Positions 44,601 to 55,600 of a DNA stretch of 64,000 nt are shown piece after piece. The stretch spans positions 91,001 through 155,000 of the forward strand of contig JAEMWC010000395.1 in assembly GCA_016490735.1 (NCBI GenBank). The letters run 5' to 3'. The notes under the pieces were generated by a model, which saw nothing but the letters and a program-made list of their open reading frames with translations, was not told the origin of the DNA and did not search any database. This DNA comes from Pachyseris speciosa (taxonomy: Eukaryota > Cnidaria > Anthozoa > Scleractinia > Pachyseridae). The translations under genes and the position numbers were made by a program. Numbering within the stretch: position 1 is the stretch's first letter; every line of letters begins with the position of its first letter.

Positions 44601-45681
44601 GCTGTCCAGCTCAACTTCAAACAAATGTTTTCTGCGTACATTATTCGTCCAAGCGACGTCTTTTCACTCTCTTTGTGGCAAAAAATACTCGAGGACGCAG
44701 AGATAAGTTACAGAAATTCCCACTTATAAATTCCCTTGCAAAACCGTCAGTAACCGGGAAGCGATCTTCCAGGCATAAAGGCTAATAAATTCCAGCAAAC
44801 AGTTATCCCGATCTGTTCTAACTGAGCCAAACGTCTCCCTGTTGTGATTGCTTCTATTTCTTCTCTTTTTTGTAGTAAAAAATTACATTAAAGACAAAAA
44901 TGAACGTCACTCACCACGACTCCCCCTGGTATTGCGGTTAAGAGCTCGATATCTCCCTCTGTACAGACGGATGGATTTGCTTCTCCACTTGATAAAAGCA
45001 ATAACTGTTCGCAATGCGCATAACGTGAAAATCACGAGCGCGCTTATGACATCAACTGTGTGGGCTCTTCCATTAAAATCGAAAAACCCTAAAGAAACAG
45101 GGAATTAAGAGATTATTTTGTAACGCTGGAATGGGAACGCCAGAAAAAGGAAAATCAAAAGGAAATTGCTCCACTGCAAAAGTCAGCTTAATAAGCTTAC
45201 ACTCAAAGCTTTACAAATGTAACTACTTTCATTTTCGGTGTTGTTAGGAAAAACTCTGACTGGTTTTGTGCGAGCGAACTAATTCCATGCACGCGCACTC
45301 TGCCGCAAAGGCTTTTGAGGCAGAAAGGCATCGTAAAGATTCGCAGTTACAAGAATTATGTTTATTTCCGGCCTCTGTCTTTTGTCTTATTTCACTAGCT
45401 ATTTCCCAGTAATCGCATCTAGGCATTCAAAAGCAACGTTAAGTTGTTTGAGCACGCATTCTAGGGATTTATCTGATTTTTTTTTTTGGCGTATGTGTGC
45501 CTTGCGTATCTAGCCAGAAAGCAGTGTACAACTGTTTGCGGAAAAATAGGGAATTTTTAAAATAACTTTCAAAGTTACCTTTCGAATGGTTGTAAAATAG
45601 TCTGAATCCGACCAACGAGTTTTCCTCGCATAACAGCGGTACAAAAGCGACAAAAACGATCAAGAAAATCACCGTTTTCAT
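38617..45681 (-). CDS. Unrecognised membrane protein with ~80 13-residue Cys repeats (5 exons, two frame breaks)
   Basis: Exons on the minus strand: 45681-45579, 45088-44915, 44482-44351, 43718-43587, 43038-38617. All junctions are phase 1 with GT-AG. Residues 1-18 look like a signal peptide (MKTVIFLIVFVAFVPLLC). A membrane segment lies at about 46-67 (VDVISALVIFTLCALR), and about 180 residues of non-repeat sequence precede a charged linker. The repeat region has the consensus KSDECLKEAS[RK]G[EK] every 39 bp, about 39290-42560, each copy with one Cys. A second membrane segment lies near the C-terminus (HIVIGGGVVVLALFAVHRCF). The frame is lost between about 40293 and 40217, where two GGGGG tracts have four G. 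With both counted as single-base losses, the gene would encode about 1654 residues. I do not recognise the family. Function is unknown; the highly charged repeats suggest a long scaffold or coiled segment. Confidence 0.75.
39290..42560 (-). repeat. 39-bp coding minisatellite with a 624-bp higher-order period
   Basis: About 80 tandem 39-bp units encode the 13-residue repeat. Within about 40.6-42.45 kb, variant units recur with a spacing of 624 bp (16 units); for example, matching segments start at 40915, 41539 and 42163. That indicates recent duplication of multi-unit blocks. Because 39 is divisible by 3 and the units lack stops, other frames on both strands are also open. Confidence 0.9.
40217..40300 (-). 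other. Two one-base frame breaks in the repeat gene
   Basis: At about 40217-40221 and 40293-40297 the plus strand reads GCTTGCCCCTTCAAG, where sister units at 39990 and 40060 read GCTTGCCCCCTTCAAG. Each loses one base of a five-base homopolymer. The upstream frame ends at 40262 and the downstream frame resumes in a different register. Sequencing or consensus error, or a real allele, are both possible. Confidence 0.8.
44040..44322 (+). mobile_element. tRNA-derived SINE (family 1) with ATT tail, intron 3 of the repeat-protein gene
   Basis: A box TGGCGTAGTGATGAGAGCG and B box GGGTTCGATTCCCGGACTC are followed by GTTGGTTCTCTACTC, CCGAGAGGTTTTTCTCCGGG and a TTGATTTGATTT region. The copy ends in (ATT)n at 44293-44322. 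Opposite-strand copies are at 27003-27265 and at the end of the window. Confidence 0.8.
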
Positions 45682-45778
45682 CGCGTCATGTCATTGTGCG
45701 ATTTGACAACGTCGCGCTTGCTCAAATACTGTTTCCACGTACGTCACAAAGGTAGTTAATCAGTGTGCGAGCGCATTC

Positions 45779-45982
45779 CTGGGCCCAGTTGTTCAAAGCA
45801 CGATTAAGCTAATCCCGGGTTAGAGTGAACGTTGAGTCCAGTTTAATTAATTAGCGTTCAATAGAATCATTTCCAAAAGATTTTCACCTCTAAGTTTTAA
45901 GCGTAAAACTAGCGAAATGAAAACTTCGGTTAACTCCTAATCCTGGGTTAGCGTTAATCGGCTTTCGAACGACCGGGCCCTG
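45779..45982. mobile_element. MITE with GGGCCC..GTTCAAAGC ends
   Basis: Left CTGGGCCCAGTTGTTCAAAG and right CTTTCGAACGACCGGGCCCT are inverted over about 45 bp, including TAATCCCGGGTTAG and CTAATCCTGGGTTAG. The insert is 204 bp and lies just upstream of the first exon of the repeat-protein gene. Confidence 0.7.
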
Positions 45983-47030
45983 AATGGCTAGTCAATGCCG
46001 GACTTATGACTAGGGTGGGGACAGCGGCATGCGATAACGGCGGAAGCAAAATGCTACGCGAATAAATGAAGATAAGGATGTATAAGAATGAGTTATGTAG
46101 TAATAACTTATAGTTGGCGTAATTTTAAAAACGCGAGCGATTAAAGCGAAGAGTTAGACACTCGAAAACTATCGAATCCTGTTGATGCAACACCTCTCAG
46201 CAAATGACCACTTTTTTCCCACAATATCAAAACTGTTCTAATTTTTCAAACATCCAGCTTAAAAACCATTCATAACTGACCGCTTCCTAAACGCTGGCGT
46301 TTTAAAATTTTCATTATCTTTGTTACCGTTCCATTTTTTTATAACCTCGATAAAAGATTATCAGTATTCCACTTGAACCATTTTCGGAACTGGGAGAATT
46401 AAGTCTCCATGAAAAACCTTTGGTTTGTTTTCCCTCTGGAATGAAGTCTCGATAAAGAATAACCGAAAAATCTCCCTAAAAGTTGCACCAAGCGCTCAAT
46501 TTCAGTCCAACTGGAAGAATTAATAACTCAAAAAAGAACCAAATCTGGTTCTACACCAAGAAAGACAAGAAAAGTACATACCGTTTGTAGTTGGTGCCAT
46601 CAATCTCCCCTAAAATGTTGTCAGACTTTCCAAAAACTTTTCTTTCTTGTGCCTGTCACGCAGACTAATTTGAAAACAACGACAACAATTTCACAGGAAG
46701 TGTTTCCTTCACTTTATTCACTGTACTGTCGCGCGTCGGATTTTCTGCTGTATAGTGATTGGCAGCTAACACAAACATTACAGAGGGCATTGCTAATAAT
46801 TTTGGCTAAATTTATTCATACGTAATTTCAACTTCAACTTCTTATCAGTTCAACTGTATACTCTGCTTTGTTACATTTATTTTTTGTTGAAGTTTTGTTG
46901 TACTGAATGAGAAGCAGTAAGCAATAAATTTTAATTTGTTGCATGAATTCTGTAGTGTTTATTCATTACAAAAGAAAGCTATTGGTCACTAGTAAATTTA
47001 CACTTGACAGGAAAAAAAATTCCTAGTTCT
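45983..47030. other. Intergenic DNA between the repeat-protein gene and PHAX
   Basis: No repeat was recognised. A possible alternative minus-strand first exon (ATG at 46600, donor GTATGT at 46581) is discussed in the findings. Confidence 0.4.
46959..46964 (-). terminator. Candidate poly(A) signal AATAAA for PHAX
   Basis: The minus-strand hexamer lies 67 bases beyond the PHAX stop codon, a normal position for a short 3' UTR. Confidence 0.55.
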
Positions 47031-49891
47031 CTACTCTTTGTCCCTTTCTATTAATTTCAATCTCAAATCTGCAATATTTTTCTTCTGAAGCTCTTTCATT
47101 CTCTTTTGCTCTTCTTTTGCTTTCTTCTTTAAGATTTCATTTTCAAGTGCAAAAATCCACTTGCTTTGTTCTTTGGTAACATATCGGTGTTTCAGAAGCA
47201 TCAAAAACACTCCTCCACTAGTGCGCCTAGAAACAAAGCAGACAGGTGTCAATCAATCAAGCAAGCAATCATGACGAACAATCACCCTGCTTTAGTTTAA
47301 CAGTGATTGTAATTTGTTAAACTGACAATGTCGTTTCCTTTACGTTATGTAAATTTCTCCATGTTTATAATTTGTAATCAGCACCTGAACATGTCCGTTT
47401 TGTTGATTGAGGGTGGACAGATGGAGTAGGTTACACCATGTTTGAGGACAATCAAATCATCTGCACTGAGAAAGGTCAATCATTGAAAGATTTGATTTAG
47501 CACTTCTTTTGTATTGTTTGTGTGAGTAATTCAATTGTATTTTATGTACCGGTATGTCTAGTCGTCTTATAACTAGTGTATCACAATCGTATTGTAAGCA
47601 TGCTGTAGGCAGTTGCTTTGTAAGTTGTTTGGTTTGTAGCCTAATTGTAAGTAGTGCAAGTAAACATTTGTAAATAGTTGCAGTAATTGTATAATTAGCT
47701 GCGTAAGTTATCATATTGTAAGTATTGATTTCTTGTGTAAAATTGCAGTGTAATAGACATACATGTAGTAATAAGCAGCGTGTGGTATTGTATGCAGTGT
47801 GCGAGTGTTGTAATAAAGAATCCCATCCGTCCATCCATCTGTCTGCCTGTCCATCCGCCTTCCTGCCCATCCGTCTGTCAATCTGTCGGTCCATCTGTCT
47901 GTCGGTCCATCCATCCACCTGTCTTTCTCTCAGTCGGTCGGTCAGTTAGTGAGTTGGTCAGTCAAGCAACCAATCAATATTAATCAAGGATCGTTCTAAG
48001 ACAATGCCTGTCAAGGCTGCCAGAATTACTATTACCACAATTGTTATTTCTGCTGCCAGTCTAGAACTATCTTCACAGTTAGTACCGGTAATGATCTTCA
48101 GTACCTTCTCTCCCCATCCTTTGTCCATATGCCCCCATGCCTCTCAACCTCCTGTGTGTCCCTGAAGAGTTTAATTGCTTTTTCACAACCAATACATGTC
48201 ACAACCCGCTGAATAAGCATTGTCTTGGCCTATTTAGAAAGGAACAAAACTCACATAAATAATGGTAAGCTCAGCTTCAGGGGAAGCTGAATGTTGATGC
48301 TATACTGACCACACATAGGGAAAGTCATGAAAACCATGTGGTATTCTTTAATCACTCTGAAGTGGTTGCCTGTGAAACCCCTGTGGGTACACATGATCTA
48401 ACTGAGTATAGTGAACTTAATTTTCTAACCCACTGATTTTTAAATTTTCCCTACCCTACCCCTCCCCACACAAGTGCTTGGGGGTAACAATGGTCTTTGA
48501 CAATCAAAAGCACATGAAATTTATTCTTACCTCACTTAATTTGTCTGATATTTCTCTAGCAACAGCATTCTCGGAATTCTCTGAGGTGACTGTAAGTGGC
48601 TCGAAAAGCTTGTTTCCTGATTTTCTCTCAGTATACTTGAGAGCGCTGTTTCCACGCTGTGACTCATGTTCACTGTGACTTCGAAGAGGCCTTTTGCGTT
48701 TCTTTCTGCCACCCCGTCTTTTCTTTCTTTGCTCATCTGCAAAATTGACAAAATGAAACTTAACATAAGCATTGGATTGTCTATCACATGATTGACGAGA
48801 AGTAGTATATTAACGGTAGTATAGTGTTGGGAATTGGCCGAGATTTCATAATTGATTATCAGAAATAATTGGATTCACCCAACCAATCAATCATCTATTG
48901 TAATCGGAAAAATCTACTGATTAGAAATTCCATTCATTTTTCACCTGTGTACAAGGAAAAGAACACTTGCTGGCATATCCTGCAAATCGCCTTCCTCATG
49001 GCTGTGCTATGCCGTGTTTTAGAACACAACAAAAAGTATGAAATGTAACAAAAAGGAGCATTCAATGGGTTATACATGTAGCTGCTGTTATGAGAGGCCA
49101 TTAAAAAGTGTTGATCAATATTTTTATTTGATGTAATGTTATAAATATCAAAGGTTAGTTTAAGTAGGTGTTCTGTTTTGGCATGTGGCATTTGCTTTTT
49201 GTGTCTCATCTTAGCCAGATGAAAGGCTGTTCTCTAGCTTGTGCCATACCCGCTGTTTTTGTCACTTTGTACCTTTCCTGTCGTTACAGCTCCTGTCGTC
49301 AGCTTCACGACTAACTTCCTCTAATCTTGCTCGCTTGTGTCTCTTCCATGACTGGTCATCCATTGAATTATCAGACTCCATAGAAAGCATCGCAGTCTCT
49401 GCTTCATAATCCCTTTTGAGCGTACAACTCTCCAGTTCCACCTCAAAATTTTTCTTTTTGCCAGACTCTTTGAAAACAGAATTTGGCGACAAAAAAGTAA
49501 ACTTTTCGCGATCGGGTTTCTCCAAGGACTCCTCTGATTGTTGCGAAAATGACTTTATTTCCCTGTCATTTTCTTCCTCGCAGTCCATTTTCTCGACGCC
49601 TTCATCCTCACTTGAGCTGGATATTTCGCCCTCTTCTACTTTAGCCAATTTTCCCGTTTCATCTGTAATCAGTGCTGCAGTCGCAGTTGTGACCGCCGAT
49701 TCGACAAAATCATCTCCATTTGCAGGTCTGCATGACAAATGCTCCGAATCTTGTCTGTTTTCACCTTCTTTTAATTTTTCTGCGATAGTTTCGCGGCTCC
49801 TCCTACTAAAATCACCGAATTCTTCGTCAAACTCGTTGAAAGTAACATCCAAGTCTATCTCTGCTTCGCATCGTTCTAAAACGCCCGCCAT
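47031..49891 (-). CDS. PHAX: Phosphorylated adaptor for RNA export (PHAX), 4 exons, 381 aa
   Basis: Exons: 49891-49273, 48736-48531, 48229-48105, 47226-47031. They total 1146 nt; phases 1, 0 and 2 match. The N-terminal half is acidic and Ser-rich (KVEEGEISSSSEDEGVEKMD), as in PHAX. A basic NLS-like stretch KKRRGGRKKRKRP follows at about residue 212. The RNA-binding domain spans about 260-345, with VAREISDKLSE, LIQRVVTCIGCEKAIKLF and RRRTSGGVFLMLLK. These match human PHAX VADEISFRLQE, LIARVVRIIGNKKAIELL and RRRTPGGVFLNLLK. PHAX bridges the cap-binding complex and the export receptor CRM1 for snRNA export. The C-terminus is a charged helix (KKKAKEEQKRMKELQKK). Length is near the human 394. The start is the first in-frame ATG of an exon with a clear donor. 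Confidence 0.93.
47822..47945. repeat. Tetranucleotide-type microsatellite (CCAT/CTGT-rich) in PHAX intron 3
   Basis: Imperfect CCATCCGTCCATCCATCTGT-type repeats run for about 120 bp in the 878-bp intron. Short frames through it are artefacts. Introns 1 and 2 of PHAX show nothing recognisable. Confidence 0.85.
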
Positions 49892-50791
49892 GTTGTCAAA
49901 ATTAATTAGCTACCGCGGGCTCATCACTATCTTTCGCAGTTTGCTACTTATATAGCACATTCACGAAACTTTACTGCTTTTCGGCAGTGCTCAAAAACGT
50001 CTAAAACTAAATTATAGTGGTTACTTTAAATACTTGTTTATTGTGTTTGTTCTTGAATTGTGAGATAAATGAAATAGTCGTTTAAAAGTAAACTATTCAG
50101 GAATTTGACGACCTTGAACAATTTCGCTGTCCTTTACATGACGTCCAGATGGCTTGCTTCTTGAAGGCCTGTCACATTTTCACTTCCACGTCCTGTTCTG
50201 ACACGCAAATCGTTGTGATCGACCTTTTCGTCCAAGGTTCAGCACATTCGACAAACGTAACTTGGTGGAAATAGCATTTTAAGGTGAGGAAATGTTTTAT
50301 TTAATGTTATAAGCTTTATTTGTAGACAGGAAAACTGGTAATTGCACAATATGCTCTCAGCCGGAAGTAAGCATCACCGGCTTAACAAAGCGAGGCTAAA
50401 CAACGGAATACACGACCACCTGTTTACATACCATTGAATAACAATAGTTTCCATTGTTATATGCTTCGTTCTACAAAAGCCTCCGACACATGAAAATGAG
50501 GTGGACAAAAGTGGCCCTGTATTCTGTAGTTGCTCCGTTGAATTCATTTTGCTGTTTAATACTGGACTGAAGAATTCTTTGATTGCACTCACGTGATAAG
50601 ACGGCCATGTTGGTGCCAAAACAATAGAAAAATGTAGCTCAAGGTTTGCATAATAATAGAGTTAAATTCCCTAAAGACTTTTTCGCTATTGTTCTTTCCA
50701 CCAACATTGCCACCGTTACGTCAGGTGTAATGAAAGAATATCATACTGGTAATTCCTTTTGTTATTTAGTGTTAAAACTTGTCTTGAATTT
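49892..50791. other. PHAX-proximal half of the bidirectional intergenic region
   Basis: This is the upstream DNA shared by PHAX (minus) and ZCCHC7 (plus). It has no coding frame with support and no obvious TATA. It probably contains the PHAX promoter immediately upstream of 49891. Confidence 0.4.
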
Positions 50792-51417
50792 AAGGTGGCT
50801 CAAAATGGTTTCATTATTTTTAAACAGCAACCCTTTGATGGATCGATACTCCCACAATTTTTTATTTGTTGTCTTGAACATGGTATCAAAACATTTCCCA
50901 ATTATTTCTCAACAATTTGCAATCAATTTTTTGACATATAAGGTTACCATAGCAACACTATAGCCTCTTAGAAACACCCTAAATTTTTGGTTTATGTGCC
51001 TGTAACTCAAAAATGAGTCCGGTGACCCTCGATTTTTATTATTGATTTGCAATCTGCGTATGAAGATTCATTTTTCTGCAAAGTTTTAAAAGATTCTGTA
51101 CATGGGGTCCAGAGCCACCTTAATTTTTCTATGATTTAAAGTGGCTCTGAACCCCATGCACAGAATTTTTTAAAACTTTGGGGTCACCGGACTCGTTTTT
51201 GAGTTACAGGCACATAAAGCCAAAATTAAGTGTGTTTCTAAGAGGCTGTACTGTTGCTATGGCAACCTAATATGTCAAAACATTGATCGCAAATTGTTGA
51301 GAAATAATTAGGAAATTTTTTGATACCATTTTCAAGAAAGCAAACAAAAAATTGTGGGAGTATCAATCCATCAAAAAGTTGGTGTTTAAAAGTAGCAAAA
51401 CCATTTTGAGCCACCTT
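50792..51417. mobile_element. Fold-back element, ~626 bp, arms ~300 bp
   Basis: Left AAGGTGGCTCAAAATGGTTT and the complement at 51398-51417 are the ends. Inversion continues nearly to the centre (for example GTGCCTGTAACTCAAAAATG against TTTTTGAGTTACAGGCAC). TTTA flanks both sides, a possible 4-bp target duplication. It sits in the PHAX-ZCCHC7 intergenic region. No protein is encoded. Confidence 0.85.
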
Positions 51418-51772
51418 TTAAATGCTCAAAACTCCAACAAGAAAATTGATAATTTCAAAAAGTCAAACGTCAATATTTTTCTCGAAAAACTTCTACATGT
51501 CAACTAAAATGATATGCACCATTATAACAATTCAGATGGCTTTTTATTTAAACGATTATATGTCTGAAATGTCACTAATGGGGGAAATAAAGCATGACTG
51601 TGTGTGACACATGATCGCGTAAGCGCATACATTCTCCGTAGTGTTTATTATGATTTAAATTTAATAAGTTCGGGGAAATTAGTAAAGTAAATAATAATAA
51701 AATTAATGTACCTATGAGGTTTAAAATTACATTCACATTGTTTATGCAGATCTAGTTAATCTAATTTCAGTC

Positions 51773-52653
51773 ATGAGCAGTGATGAGGACTTTGATCATG
51801 AAGCTTACAGAGAGTATGAGGATCAGCTGTACCATGAGGAATCTTTGTCAGGGTTGGTGAAACCCTTCTATCATTGATACTACATCTTACCCACCAACTT
51901 TTCTTAGGTCAAATGCATGTGAATTGTCTTCATATCACTTAGATTACAAAACAAAATTTGTATTGATTTCTGGACAAAGATATCCAAAAATTTCCACGAA
52001 TTACTGTTATTCTAAGTTTGTTCCATGTTGTATTTTTGGATTGTCTTTCTTAAAAGCCAAAGAAGGGAGATATCAAGACAATGGTTCTAAACATGCAGTC
52101 AGAAACAAAGGTTCAAACAAAATTAATTCTACAGGTAACCATCTGCAGCAACCAGAGCCCCAGTAGTACTACTTGAATGTTCATTGTGAAGACAATGCAT
52201 TGCACAAAAATCCTTTTCTGTGATCAAAATCCCTTAACAAAAGTTTACACAATATTTTTTCAGCCATTAAAATTGCAATGAAAACAATGTGCTACAAGGA
52301 TAGTTTGGGGCTTCTTTGTTCTAAAGTTCTCAACATTGTTTTCATTTCTTGCTTTATAATAGAAGTGAAGATAATTTGGACAGTGATGTAGAAGAAGCTC
52401 TTTATGGCCAAGTGCATTACGCATCTTCTCTTTTGGTGTCAGAGAAATCAACACCAGGTATGATTTCCCTGTATAATGCAAGTAATGGATGTGCAGAATG
52501 TGGAAATCAATTTCTTACCAAATTGTACTTCACTTACACACATATAGGTGAGCAAAAAACACCAAAAAGAACAAACTTAACTGTTGTTGATGGCTTGAAT
52601 ATTGAAGGACAGCAGAAGCATCACATGGACAACTCTGTCATTCAAATATCTAG

Positions 52654-52687
<34 letters not shown>

Positions 52688-55600
52688 GATGTTGACAATG
52701 ATTCTGATAGTGACAACAATACCATTGGTGATTCTGTTTGCTCAAATTCCCTGAATTATCCAGGTAATTGTTTTATAGAATGCGATTTTTAGTTAAGAAT
52801 TTGATTATACATGTAAGGCTCTTCAGTGCATTGGAAACATTATTGTATCACAGTGTACATGTAGCTTGGCTGAAAGGATATTGAAAATGTTAGTGGATTG
52901 AAAATATAATAATTTTGGACTGTGTTTATCCAGAATCTTATGTTACAAATTTTCCTTTTTAGAGGTGATAAACATATTTTCTGATGTTAACAATCCACTA
53001 CTAGAAGGAGCAACTCCTGAGGTAATTCAGGTTTTTTAACATCTTTAACTATTTATTGTATTGCCATACAGGTATGTATTTTTTCACTTTTATAAGAACT
53101 TCCTCTTGGCCTCAGTTTACTAATATCACAGAAATTTGGGTTGACAAAATCATTTTTCTTAAATTAGTGAGTTCCTCATAATGTTTCATGAAAGGAGTAT
53201 TTTAAAATTTACTGTCTACATTCCTTTAAATCATGAATTATCAAGTTACTATGAATCATTACCAAATGAACAAATTTTTCTTTTCTGTGGCCAGTGTGAT
53301 ACATTTTAATCTCAATTTTCTCCTTAAAAATTGTTCAAATTTCTCTTCATGATCAACTTGCATTCAGGGATCTCTTCAGAAATCTTCCTCTGGAAATCAT
53401 TGGGTACTCCTCAATGTTACAGGGTTCTAATGGGTTGACACTCAGATTTCCAAGTGAGCATGACCTGATTTGTTAGATGCATACTGTTTTCATTTCAGGT
53501 GCAACTGGAGCAAAGTGCTGCAGAACCAGGGGAAATTATTGGTAATTTGGTCATTGACAAATGCTTTTATCTTTTGACAGACGAGTACAATTGGTTTACG
53601 CCTAGTGGTGTCAGCAGTCAAACGTTAATAGTAACCACAGAAAATATGACTTGTTGCATGGTGATCATCAGTACACGGCTCATTACTTAAAATAAGTCTC
53701 CTAATTGTGTTCTATCAGTGCAAGTACAACATTTTATCTAATCAATAATTTTTAGTGATAAAATTTTATGTTCAAGAAAAATGGAAGTATGGAATCTAAT
53801 ATTAATAGTAAATATCTGTACTTTTGTCTAAGTCTTATGCCTAAATTTTAATTATATCTTTAGAAATAATAATTGTAGAGTCTATAGGGGGATTCATGCT
53901 TATGTCATTGTTTACATTTTTGCTCATTTGCATACCGCTTTGCTTACAGAAGGAAACATGTTAGATGTGATTTGACTCCAGGCAACTAAAGAGCTAGTGA
54001 AATGTAATACATTGTGAAATTTTTAGCTCTTTAGGTGTAGTATTCAAGGAGATATTGTCTTCCAAAAACTGCAAAATTTCTGGGTGGCAAAAGCAGTAAT
54101 GAGCTCATACATTCTTTGCAAAATTTTGAGTTTTTAAACCCGCGTTGCACAAAAAGTATTCAGTACACAAGGTTCATATTCATTGGCAGAGTTATTCATA
54201 CTATGACCTTTCAATATTCAGAACTGAATTATTTGTAGCTCCATCAGAAACTGAATTGTTCATGCTAATGAGGCAAATACTGTAAACAAGGATTCCCCTA
54301 TACTATTTTCATTTTCATAAAATCAGTAAACAATATTATTATGCTTGGTCAACTACTGAATGATTTCAAAATGACAAAGAAAACAGACAATTTACCAACT
54401 GAAAAATATTTTATTTAAACATAATGTTATTAAATCATTAATATTTTTTTGGTCTTACCACAGAAAACTGGGATTTGAATGAAAGAGACCTTGGGGTACA
54501 GAATCCTTTTTTTTAATTATAGTAAATACGTGTATGCCATTATAAACATGAATATTACCAATACATCTGGTTATTCATGGTGATCTTAATGGTTTCCACA
54601 GAAATCCATTTTTGGTCCATTTTGGGTACCTTGAGAATCCATCAGTGGTCCAGTATAGGTGCCATATGACCTTGTCATTGGTTCAGTCTGGGTGTTATAT
54701 TGATGATGCTTCATTAAGCTGTTGGTGCTGTATGTTTGATGTAGCTTACATGACATGGTTCAAAAGTATTTTATTTGTGGAGGGGCCTACATGAAGGAGG
54801 CAACTTGTTAGGCACAAGTGCCAGTACAAAATTTAATGTGGGATGCTAAGCAGTTTCCAGACCTCTATTTGGCTAGATTCTGCACGGAACAGAATAAGAT
54901 AGTATTTTGTTTAAACTACCAGACAGAGTAAGTTTGGAGCTGGTTGGAAAACAAAATCACGGAAAAAAAAACACAGAAAAACTTAGCCTCATGATAATCT
55001 AAATTACACTGGAGTTAAAGCTTCCACTAAATCCTTAGCCTGCCAAGATCAATAAAATGACAGTTAGGGGCATTATTCTTTTCCAGGACTCAACTGTAAT
55101 CAAGCAACGTTTAAGGTACTACACACCAGGCAAGGGGCTTCCTCATTTGAAGTGCTACAACTGTAATGAAAAAGGCCACCTGTCGCAGTATTGCCCTGAG
55201 CCCAAGGTACTGAGCATGGATTCACCAATAATATTGATGAACTTGTTAACTAAAAGACAATCTTATTCACCCTCAAAAGAAAAATGGAAGAATGTTCAAA
55301 GTCCCCTGTTTTCAGTGGGATTGCCAACACTTGTATGCTTTGATCAAACTGTCGCCATCTTGGTCGAAATGACAAGTGCAACCTGGGGAAAAGAATTGAA
55401 CTTGAAATTGAACTACAACATCTATACTACCACAAAATACATTATAAACTTTTTCCACATTGGATAGAATTCAAATTGGTGGAAAGTGGAAGTTAGAAAT
55501 AAGAGTGGAAAATTTTTTTTGACAAAGAGTAAAAACAAAAGAGAGTTTCTGTTTATGGTTGATTACAAGTCCATTTCTCTGAATTGGAAACATGAAAATT

